Origin: Hydractinia symbiolongicarpus
Taxonomy: Eukaryota > Cnidaria > Hydrozoa > Anthoathecata > Hydractiniidae
Direction: 5' to 3'
Length of the DNA stretch: 64,000 nt
Assembly (NCBI RefSeq): GCF_029227915.1
Contig: NC_079875.1
Coordinates: 4,340,001-4,404,000, forward strand
Positions 36,101-48,100 of this stretch are shown here, one piece after another; the stretch's first letter is position 1, and the number at the start of each line of letters is the position of its first letter. The translations under genes were made by a program, and so were the position numbers. Under the pieces are notes generated by a model. The model worked only from the letters and a program-made list of their open reading frames with translations. It had not been told where the DNA came from and did no database searches.

Positions 36101-39100
36101 ATCATTCCTTTCTAAACGGTCAAGATCTTCCTGCTTCACTGCCCATGTCTCACTACCGTACAACATAACACTTCTTACACAGGCCTCATACAACCTACCT
36201 TTTACCTCAATTGACAGGACTCTGCTAGTCAATAAAGGAAGTAACTCTCTAAACTTTTTCCAAGCAGAACCTATCCTGCAAGTAACACTTCTTCCAACAC
36301 CCCCTTCACTGCCCAACATATCACCTAAGTAACAGAAGTTCTTAACTATCTCTAATGAGCCACTGTTGTACATCATTAAAGCTGGAAATACTTCATTCTC
36401 TATAATCTGACCTTTGCAACGCTTGCATACAAACTGTATGCCAGCTCTTAACCTTCCACTAAAACTACTGCACTTCTTATGTACCCAATGCTTGCAAGTC
36501 TGACAAAAAATTGAGTTACTACCAACTCCTTTCCTGCAAACTCCACAAGGCCACTTTCCAACTACAAGGTCACACTTGGCTGCAATGCTACTTATCATGA
36601 CTTTAGACTTTGCTGTGTTTACCTTCAGCCCTTTCTCTTCTAGTCCTTTCTTCCACTTCTCAAACCTTTCAACTAATTCTTCCATCGACTCTGCTATGAG
36701 AACCAAATCATCTGCATACAATAACTCCCATGGACAACCTGTTCTGAACTCCATCGACAGCGCTTCTAAGACTAGAATAAACAACAAAGGACTAAGTACA
36801 GAACCCTGATGTACACCAACATTTACACTAAATTCATTTAAATTAAGTGAATCGTTAATCCTGACACGACTTCTAGCATTGCTGTACATAGACTGAACCA
36901 TCGTAACAAGCCACTCATCCACACCTAATTTTCTTATAGCCCACCAAATAACTTTACGTGGCACTCTATCAAAAGCTTTCTCTAAATCTACAAAGGCAAA
37001 ATAGAGATTCTTTCTCTTTCCTAAATACTTTTCCTGAAGCTGTCTGAGTAAAAATATTGCATCTGTAGTGCCACGCCCTGGAACAAAACCAAATTGTATC
37101 TTATCTATATCAATTCTTTCTCTAAGTAACTTATCAATCACTCTTTCAATAACTTTCATTACTTGATCAACCAACTTCAAACCTCTATAGTTACCCCTTT
37201 CTAATGCATCACCCTTGCCCTTGAAACAATTCACTATTACACTTGACTGCCACTCACTCGGAATAGCACCATCCTTTATAATCTGGTTAGCAAGACTTGT
37301 AATAAGCTCAACTCCAATATATCCAGATGCTTTTACCATCTCTGCAACAATACCTGATACTCCTGCAGCCTTGCCAATCTTCAATTTCCTAATAGCCTCC
37401 ACTACCCATTCTGTCTTGATCTGCATAGCTGGCCCTTCTACGACATCATCATCAGACAAATTATCCTCGTCCCAATCAAACTCAGTGTTAAGCAACCTCT
37501 GATAATGATTCTTCCAAGCTACCCTTTTCTCCTCCTCTGTGCTAGCCAAATTCACTTCTCACCTACAATATCTTGATTAGTCTTCTTCATTTGCTTTGCT
37601 ATCTTGAATACCTCATTGCGCTGGTCTTCCCTTCTTAACACATCTGCAAATCTGTTTCTCTCTGCTTCTGATTTTGCCTTATACACTGCTGTACGAGCGC
37701 GACGCTTAGCTTGTAAGTAAATATTTTTACTACCACCTGACTTCCACTCTTTCCAAAGTTTCCTCTTTTCCTCATCAGACAATCATGTCATCAGACAAAA
37801 AATCTGGGTTATCTGAAATGTATTCGCTTTTACAACATTTCTTTTTTAAAAAAATAATGACGTAGAAACAATAATATATATTGTATTGTAACTTTCTAGT
37901 CTTATCCTGGCTGCTCAACCACACACCGCAAAATCCCACAACATTGCTTTTGGACCAACCATATTGCTGCAAATCTCGTAGTTTATAGAGCATCATTAAT
38001 CTTGCACTGTTAAAAGGTGAAATATGTGACTAACCTGATAATCGTTGTAGCTCTGACTTGGGTTTAACACAACAATCATTAAACACAACAGCAACACAAC
38101 AGCAACGCAACGTTGTACCAATGTATCAGATCTGCACCAAACAGAACAAAAACCCCATCCAACACTATTGTTATTAGTTATACTGTCTAAACAGGAACAG
38201 TAGGTTAACAATCTTCCCCACTTTTCTTCAATCTGTATGTACACTATTTACACATCACCAACTTGAGATTAATGGAGCCCACCACGCTGAAGGGTTCTCA
38301 ATAGTCCCTCAGCAGGTGCTCCTCTTTTCGTCAGACAATTTGCAATTTGTTTCTTGCTATCAATCCACTTTACATCTGTTATTTCTCCTCTGTCAATCAT
38401 TTCTTTAAGTATAGACAAATCTATCCGTAGTCACTTATCCACAACAAATTTGATCGAATGCACTGCTTCAAATAGTTGTCGACTGTCTGTGTAACATATA
38501 ATGGAATTTAAACCATTATGAACACATACTTCTGTCAGTAAATTTGATAACCAGAATGCTGCTTCTGCAGCTTCAATTTGAATCATAGTTTCTGCAGCCA
38601 TTGTACTCCTTACTACTCTTTGCAGGCGCTTTGACTGTCACATAATGGGTGATAGATTTCCACAGTCGTCTTTCAGAAATATTATATATCCCCCTTGAGA
38701 TCCTCCATTTCTAAGGTTTGCAAAGGGTGCATCATTGTAGACTTCAAGAGTCAAATTTTTCATAGTACCTTTAAACTGTAAAATAACATTTTCGTTTTTG
38801 GCTTTTACCAGAACTTTGTTGCCTTTCAATAAATCATCTATTGTGGCTTCCTTTACTGATGCTCCTAATTCACAGACTTCAAACATGATATCGGGTCTGG
38901 TCTGTCCACTTAACCAGCACAGCCTTTCTATTAAAGCTCTGAATTCCCTGATCTTATTTTCATTCAGTGGATAATTCTTCTTCCCCTTTCTTTCTTTTTC
39001 TATTTCAATAGGTTTAATTTCCTCAACATATGCATTTTGGTTGATTTGAATGGTAAAATCACTGTGCTGGTTCAAGCTTAATCCAAGATAACGAAATACA

Positions 39101-42100
39101 GTTGAACATTCAGATCCAACAAGAAACACTCTCCGTAAAGGTTCTATAACATTTTCGATGAAATCCTCATTCCCGCCCCAACAAAAATCATCAACATTGT
39201 GGCCATTACTCCTGATAAATGTTGACCATGATGCCAGTAAAATATTGCAGGATCACTCACTGAGACATTCAGATTTATGAGCTCTTCTTTTACACGCAAA
39301 TACCAACAGCGAGAAGCATCCACCAAACCATAAATGCATTTCTTAAGCCTCCACAAAGAATTTTCATTATCAGCTTCTTTTGGAGGTTTCAGGTAAACAG
39401 TTCTTTCAATTTCCTTTCCGTGTAAAAATGCAGATTTGATATCAATAGAATTGCATCTCCAATTACTGTAAGCAATGAGGGTGAGTATCAAACGCAAACT
39501 TTTCTTCGAGCAAGTTGGGGAGTCTTTTAAAATGTCATTTTCTATCTCCTGGAAGCCCTGTGCAACTAATCTGGCTTTCATCTTTTTCTTCCCATTCAGT
39601 ATTTTCTCAGTCACGACCCATCTTGCAGACAATGCCTTTTGCCCATGATTTTCAACATTTTCAAAACACCAACACACACTGACCAGTACCTTAACTTCGA
39701 ATCAAACCATCAGAAATCTTGCAAAGAAAGTGTCATATTTACTGAATCGTGCCAACAGCGTAGTCAGTGACAAACAGGAGAGGAAAGAAGAAATTCAACG
39801 TGTAAGAAATGCATTAATCGCAAATGGACACAGTCATAAAGTCATCACGCAAGTAGAAAATAAAATGAAGAGAAAATGCAACAGATACAACAAGGAAACA
39901 TTAGAAGAATTTATCACATCAGCATTCCTACCCTTTGTACCATGTACTACCGAGATCCTTCGTCGAGTTTTAAGGCAACACAAGATCAAATGCAGGACAC
40001 CCTAAGAAGCACTTTGTCTAAACCAAAAGGCAAAATAAACCTGGAAGAACAATGCAATGTGTTTACGAAATCCCGTGTAAAGATTGTGATGCAGTGTACA
40101 TAGGCAAAACAAAAAGAAAGTTTAAGCAACGAGTACAAGAACATAGCGCACAGTGAGAAACGGAGATGTGAAGAAAAACAAAATTGCGGACCACAGCTGG
40201 AGCAGAAGTCATGAGTTTAACTATGATGAGAAGAAAATCATTGACAGAGAATCCAGAACAACGGCTAGGAAGAATAAAGAAACCATCAACATTGTAACAC
40301 GTAACAAACACATAAACAGCATCTCGTATCAACTTCCTGAGATTTGGTTACCAGCCCTACAGAAGAAGTAGTTACCTACATGTAGGTCCGAAAATGTTAA
40401 TTACGGTAATTAACTGTAATTATCAGCTCGTTTCTGATTGGTTAATTTTTATGAATTTCGATCCTTTGCAATTATATAAATACATGCTCAACATCATTTT
40501 ACTTTGCCCGATGATGGGAGAAGGATCTCCCGAAACGTCGCCTACTAAACTATCATGTTCAAGAAATGATAAACGTTCCACAGTAATATTTTCATAAACC
40601 TTGTTCTTTTTCTATTTTTCCAATTCGTCAATTTTAGCATTCAAGACGTCTGAATCTACAAATTTTACTTGCAAAAGAAGTACCTCTTCTGTGTTTATTG
40701 GCTGCCAACTTTCAATTTCCTCCCAATCAACACATGACAATGAATTACTATCTACATCTCGTATATTCAAATAGGATTTATATTTTCCAGTTGCTTTACC
40801 ACATCTTGATATAATTTCCACATCTTTAACTGTATCACAGTCCTTGAACTTACACTTTGCAAATGACTTAGCTTTGGGTTTAACGGAACCATCAAACCAC
40901 TTTTGGGTTTGTGTGTCACTGTTTGTTACATCTAAGGAAAGTCGACTTATGCTACTGGTTAGATTATTTGTATCATTAATTTCATCTGATGCAACTTGTC
41001 TCTCCTTTCTAATGGCATCCCTTCTTTCTGGTTCATCACTTTGGAAGTTCTGCAAATCAATATCAGAATTTTCAGCACTGTCATCACTATCTCCATCACC
41101 TACTACTTCTTCATTCACAGGATTATCGGTGTCGGTTAAAGATATTATTGGTTTATTTCTGCACCTTTCTATGGGAGTAGCATCAATCAGAGAAAAACCT
41201 GTGTCTCCTTGGATACGACAAGGGTGCACACGAACATACGAACTGCTATGTTTTATTAAAACCTGTTTGCCATCCTGTCCTATGACACTACCTGGGCCTT
41301 TCCAAGCATTGCTTGTGTTTCTTTTATAAAATACCTTGTCCCCAGTTTCAAATCTATCATCACCTGACGTTCTTGTTTTTCTTCTAACCTTTTCCGCTGA
41401 TTCACTTTGTATGAATGCCTTTCGTGCAGCGTTGATAGCATTTAGATTTGTTGCAACAACATTTAGATTTGTTGCAACTCACTGGAATTCTTTCCTTCTA
41501 AAGCTGGTAACTTCGCATTATCGCAGTTTGGAAGATTTGGGTTGAATCCAAAAACAAGCTGGTTCGGACTGTAGCCATTGACATTTTTCAGGGAATTTTT
41601 GGCGCTGACTGACCAAGCTACTGCCATGTCCAAATCGACTGTGACTTTATCCTCCATCATCTTGCTAACATTATAACCAGGAATAGCATCAAACCATTGC
41701 TCCAAGGGCTTTCTGCAGCTGTTGTGCATATTCTGATGTTGGCATTTTCACACATCGATACAAAATCCTCATTTGCAAATTCTCCGCTGTTATCAATAAG
41801 AAATTTTTCAGCAGAACCAAATATGGAAATCCATATTTGAAAGATTCGTTTGATTATTTCTTCTTTCCTTTTTGTTTTGATGACGCACAAAGTATTGTAG
41901 CGAGTAAAATGGTCAACTAAATGCAAGAGCCAAACCTTTGGAGAATCTGACCATTCTTTCAGATCTAATGCTACTGTTTCAGTGAATCGTCTTGCCATTG
42001 GAAAACCTACAATCGGGGTTGGCTTTGGCTTTTTGAATTTCAAATAAATTTGGCAGGAATGCTCAAGCTCATCAAGATGATTAAAGATCTCAACATCATT

Positions 42101-45100
42101 AATATTTGCATCTATCAGCAACTGTTTTAGTCTTGAACTATTAGGATGACTGAACTGTTGATGAAGTTTGACTGCAGCAGCCTTCTTTTACAGTGGTGTT
42201 TTCTGTTGTAAAACATTACATATTGCACGTGCTTCTTCTTTAATGTCTCCTTCTTTGAACTTTCCAACTCTTCCTATTGGAATACAGTAATGACCACAGG
42301 AACTGAAAGAAACTGGTATATCTGTGTTGAAGATAATTATTTTATCGTTGGCAAAGTCTATTCTAGTATTTGCCTTTTTCATAGCTTCCTTGCTTAGCAA
42401 TAAGGGTAATGGGATTTGTACCACATCTGTGGATAACATCACGCTTCATCTAGCAATTATTGTAGGTAAGGTGATATTTTTAACAGATGTCACATGTTTA
42501 CCACTTCCAAACTTGAATATTGTTGCACTTTTTCTTTCAATCACAGACTTTAACTCTCCATCATTCAATGTGTTCAGATAACATTGCAACTAATCTTCGC
42601 CACAAACTGTTTTGATACACCCAGAGTCAAGTATCGCCATGCTTAAAGTTTCTCCAACAAGATTTGTCATGCTTTTTTTAATAAGGGTTACCTGAACTTC
42701 ATCTGGTGCTTGTTTTGTTTTGTTTTCCTGTCCCTGACATGTATCTGAGCATGACTTTGCCCAGTGAAAAACTGATCCACAGATAGCACATCTACTAGGC
42801 TCACCATTTCTATCTAATGGGTTCAATCTTCTATTCCCATCTGCAAATTTTCAGGTATGTGTTTTTCTGTTGTCTCTAAATTGACTTTGATTATTTTGTC
42901 TGTAGGTAGCTCCATAGTAAATGTCTTCAGTCTTCTCGATTTGGATATCATCACTACCTTGACCAGTCATAAAATTTGAGGGATCACTAAAAATCTTTTT
43001 TTAGCTGCTCTTTGACTTTGGTGTATTTTAGTTCTGTTAATAAGCTGCTTATGACTTTCCAAAATATTTGAACTGTTAATGAAACGATAAGCTAAAACTC
43101 CTTCAGGTAATTCCATATCGTAATTCTTGAGCTTGTTGTATAGTCTTTCAAACTCAATAATATAATCATTCATTGTCATTGATGAAGGTCTACAAATTTT
43201 TCAAACTTTTCATATGCTTCATAAGCTGAATGGTGCGAGTCCTTAAGATACAAAATAGCAGGTGCCTGCTTCTTCTTCTCCAGCGAAGTCAATAATTGCC
43301 ATATCTGTACTTCTTTTTTCCAGTTCTCATAACACATATTAGTGTTATCACCAAGTGTCAGTGGGGCTTTGTAGTGTGCCATCTTTAACAGGTTAGTACA
43401 CGCTCTGCTACCAGTGTTAAAAGGTGAAATATGTGACTAACCTGATAATCGTTGTAGCTCTGACTTGAGTTTAATGCAACAATCATTAAACACAACAGCA
43501 ACGCAACAGTAACGTGTTGTTGTACCAATGTATCAGATCTGCACCAAACAGAACAAAAACCCCATCCAACACTATTGTAATTAGTTATACTGTCTAGACA
43601 CGAACAGTAGGTTAACAGCACACTGCGTTTACCATGTTGGGTATCTTGATTCCAGTACTGTAGTTCTCTGCACATCTTCCATGTTATGTATATAAATGAT
43701 AAATTCCACTTGATAATTCGTTTCTCTTTTGCACATTTATTAAAAAGAGTATAGTTAATAATTTATCATTTTTTAGTTACTTGTTAATTTTCAGTCTCCT
43801 TAACTTTTATGAAACTTTCTTTAAATGTGTATTTACTAAAAAAAATTCAAAGAAAAGTTTTATGAGAGTATGAAAGTAGTAAATTCTTACCCAACCATTA
43901 TTATTAAAATGTCATTATAATACTTGTTCCAATTAGATAAATTTTGTAATATATTGTCCAAATTTTTTAAAAAATTTGGACAATAAAGGAGAAGGGAAAA
44001 ATCAGATATGTTTTGATGTGATTTTATGTGTTTAAAACTTTCTTACACTTCACAAATGCACATGGTATAACCTTTCTTTGTTATTTTTATTGTTATCTTT
44101 TAAGCGAAAACTTTGTAAACAGTTGGTGTCATTATTGAACAAAAGCCAATTGCAGTCATGTAAAGAAAATTTAACCTCTAAGTTCTTAATGAAGAAATGT
44201 ATTTTTGAACTTACTAACGAATTGTTATATTTTTTTTCTAATGCCTATTTTCCATAAAAAGTTTTGTTTATCTTATATAGAATCTGCTGGTTGTATGTTG
44301 GCAACCTTACATGAAGTTGATATCAATAATGTTGGTAGTAACGATGAAGTGGAAATTACTGAGTCTGATGTGGTTGTGGAAGGATTTCAAGAGGAACAAA
44401 TTGGTGATACAGATGATGATGTAACAAAAATCATCGTCACTTACGCAGGTATCACTCTTTATGTTGATTGTTTTGTAAAATATTTCAGTGATTGTGACTC
44501 TATCCTCACACAGATGTGCAAAAAACCATGAAAAAAATTGAATTTTTTCAATTGTGATTTATTTAACTTGACGTTAAACCTAAAAAACAGTGGTTTTTTA
44601 AAGTAAAAAAACATAGGTTTGCAGCCCTAGTAATTCAGTAAAAATCACATTGGCCAACACAAACTAAATTGTCTTGGCAGCTCTCAGCAAATAGTTTTTT
44701 TACTAAGTCATTTTTAAGCATTTTTAATGCAAAACAAAAAGCCTTACCAAGAAGAAAATGATGTCATGCTGTCATTTGCATGTTGTAACTATTTCTAGAA
44801 AATCTTTGTGTGTGGTTGCGTTTTTTTTCATTTTTTTTTTCTTTGCTGTGCTATTATATTCTTTCATGTCAAGTGGGAGACATATAAACTCTTGGTCTTA
44901 AATTCCTTGCCTCCGATAGCCAAAGTAATGTTTAATTGAAAATGATGTGATTTGATTACTTGGTTATTGGCAAACCGTTAAAATGTTAAAATGTTTTTTC
45001 ATTTGCAATCAAGAGTTTATTTTTAAGACTTAATTTAAGCAAAGAAATTTTTTTTTAATGTTGTGCGAATTCCTAAATATATCAATCAAACAAGCCTTTT

Positions 45101-48100
45101 TTTCATTCAATATTTCCTAAAAGCACAGTTCTTCTTAGTAAACTTAGAAATTTTTTTCGACGAAAATAAAGTCAATTAATCAGCAAATTTGATACTTAAA
45201 GTTCTTAGCAATTTTATTTCTTTTTGTAGGAAATTTATTGGATGAAAGTTATGTTCAGATTTTAAAAAGCAGACAAGCGTTGATGCGAGAAGCTGTAGAA
45301 TGGAAAGTTTATGCTAAGATGTTACTTGCAAAAGGTTGCTCGGAAGGTGCAAATTTTTATGAACCAGAAGTTTTAACTGTTTTAAAATCTACTGATGACA
45401 TTGCTCTTAAGGCGGAGATATTATCACGCATTACCGAAAAAGACATGCTTCAGCCTGCTGTTCAATTTTGGGATTTTGAAAAAGTTTACAAATGTTTCGG
45501 TGATGGTAGAACTCTGAATTGTCCCAGCTGCGCAACACCTTTAGGGTTTGTTCCGTTCGGTCAGAGATATGCGTTGAGAATGTTGTACGATGTTGATCGA
45601 CCAGTTTTACTTGTGACTTCATTTTTACGTTGTTTGAGCAAGGGAAAAAAGCAGCATGAGATTCTTGGTTATGATCCACGACTGCTTAGAATGTTTCCAA
45701 ATTTGGATCTGCCATTTATGTTATTTCACAAAGCTGGCATTACAAAGAGAATGATGGAGTTTATTATGAGTAATGTTATCAATGGGATGACTGTTAATCG
45801 TTTGTTTGATGTTGTGAAAACTAAATACGAAGTAAATCATACTATAACATCGCAATTTTTTGCCAATGAAATAGACAGTATCCGAGCACACGTAACCGGT
45901 GAAGGTGGTCAAATTGAAATCTCAACAGAAGCCATGTTCCCACCCTATGTGAACTGCCATCCCAGTAAAGCTCTCCTTGGTAGATGCTTTTTAGCATCGT
46001 TCAAAGAAAAAGATGATTACTACAAATTTTGCATGCAGCAACTGCTTGCAAATGAGTGTATTATTCTTGATGACAGTTTATGTGTGGGAGCTCGAATTGG
46101 TTTACCTGGCGTCTGGGGTAGTTCAATGAAACTCTTTCCTGAAGAGTTCCAAGGCATGTTTCTCGTATTCAATGAATCTAAACATGTTCTATCGTGGACG
46201 TTTTTAAAAGAAAATAAATTCTCAGAAGTTCAAGGCGTTCTAAGTGAACTTCGTGATCGACACGTAAAAGCTGGGAAATCGATAAAAGCATGCTTCACTA
46301 CAAAATGTTGTGATTGGAGAGATCAGCTGAGAAAAGTTTTTGGTAAATGGTTTATAGTAAAGGGGAACTTACGTTTATTTTCGGATCGAGTTGTGAAGGA
46401 AATGCCACCCGATCACACGTATTATAAGGATTGTGTTCACGAGTTAATGTTAGTATTTCGAGCTCCAAACGATGTGGGTGACGTCAGAACAGAGTACACT
46501 GCTGATCCGGTTGTAATTTCTCAAAATCTTCAGGTGAAACTTCGCTTTTTTTAATACGCATTTTCGCATATTTCTTTACGTACCAATTCTTTTTTGGTGA
46601 AAACTTTTATTGACGAGCTACGAAATTCTAAATTGTCGAATATTTTTATTGTGGCTCTTTACCTACATTGAACCTTAAGTTTAACGAAGACTTATTTTTG
46701 ACCCTTTTTATATCACCTTTGTGTTACAGGAAATACTAATAAAATGACTTTTTAACACCTCTCCTAAATTTTGACATTAAAATGTGTGATAACTTCTCTT
46801 AACGTTTTGTGCTTTTAAGCTCTACGTTTTTCTTGTTGCTAGGAGTTTATCAAAAGATGGCGTGACGTAATAGACGATCGTATTCAAGCCGTACTGAGTG
46901 AGAAAGCAATGGAGTTACTGACAGAGTTAGAACAACATATTCAACAAGGCTGCCTCAGTGCCATCCCACCTGAAGTTGGTGACGAAAATTTCAACGACAT
47001 CCACAATGCATTGCGAAAATCTGTTTCGCACTGTCGAATAACAGTGCCTCTTGTTTCTGCGTTGTTCTCCATGTGTTTGCACGATATCAACCGCAATAGG
47101 GGAGCACCTGTTGAGTTCCAATATAAACCGTTAACCGACGACGGCACTGGTTCCCTTGGTAACGTCAATTTGGAACCAGTGGAACCACCAGAAGGTCTGT
47201 TTACACTTTTATACTGCTCTATAAATAAAGTCAAGTTGTTACAAAATGGACAAAATGTTTAGGGGGAAGGGCCTAACGGTTGCATTTTAACTATTATTTT
47301 AAAAAAAGGATACACGTTTATGTCCAACCATGAAAATTTGAGGAAATTTAAGTTTCGTTTGTTTTGTCGGCCGCATTATTTGATTACTTTTTTAGGGGTA
47401 GTTGATGAGTTTTCCTCCAATATCTTCTTACGTTAAATTCGAGGTTTTGTTTATTGCAGGGATGTCCACAGTGTCGATTCAAACAGACGAAAACGATGAC
47501 TTTCAGTTCCAATATCTTCAACCGCTTGTTGTGGAGAAACAAAAAATTCTTCCTGCTGCTAACATGATTCAAGTAATCTCTCAACACTACAAAGTAACTG
47601 GAAAAGATATTCCCTTGTTGCTGCTACAAGCGTTGATGTATTATAAATATCAAGAAGATTTTGATGCTTTTGCACCACAAGCAATTCAAAACCTTCGATT
47701 ACTACCCTACTACTCGTCAGCGTTAAATCTCATCTCGCATCCTGCGTTTCCTAGGGAGCAGAAGGTATTTGACGCCAAAATTATCGATCAAGGATTATCC
47801 GAAATCGAGCGAAGAATACGACGACTGCATGTTGACGCGTCGAGCTGTGCACGACTTGCCGGTACTTCTGCCGACTTATTTCATATCCTTGCGAGACAAT
47901 TAGTAAAGGATAAAATGACGGACAATCTCTCCGTGGAAGTGTTGGAGTACATCAAACAACTCATGTTACTGAATGTACACATATTGGATTTGAAAGAACG
48001 AGACCTAATCCAGTCTTTAAAAGAACTTGTCAATTTTCAAGATGGCAGCTTAGATGCGGTAAAAAAAGAGCTAGTTGAAGGCGCTTGTAAAACCCTCGGA

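Larger units (their letters stand above)
35741..37786 (-). mobile_element. RTE-like non-LTR retrotransposon, 5' truncated
   Basis: The - strand reverse transcriptase frame (37555 down to the tail) and an N-terminal piece (37782-37552) are followed by a short (GAT)n tail (35741-35756), the microsatellite 3' end typical of RTE-type elements. No endonuclease domain is present, so the 5' part is missing, as expected from incomplete target-primed reverse transcription. It lies in the large intron of the transposase-derived gene, opposite in strand. Confidence 0.8.
38008..43617 (-). mobile_element. Ty1/copia LTR retrotransposon, degenerate, with nested Penelope fragment
   Basis: Two direct 203-bp LTRs (38008-38210 and 43415-43617; 12 mismatches) start TGTTAA and end TTAACA. 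They are flanked by a 4-bp duplication GCAC (38004-38007 and 43618-43621; copia elements usually make 5 bp). On the - strand the order is LTR, primer-binding site, gag, protease, integrase, reverse transcriptase, RNase H, polypurine tract, LTR; integrase before reverse transcriptase defines copia. The frames carry several shifts and stops, and the reverse transcriptase region is interrupted by a Penelope-like insertion at about 39690-40600. It is not autonomous. Confidence 0.92.

Noticed and set aside
40844-41329. 161-codon + strand open frame, Ser/Leu rich
   Set aside because: It is the antisense shadow of the acidic copia linker region on the - strand.
45431-45912. Antisense open frames under the transposase-derived gene
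   Set aside because: They overlap a strongly supported exon on the + strand and have no recognisable content.
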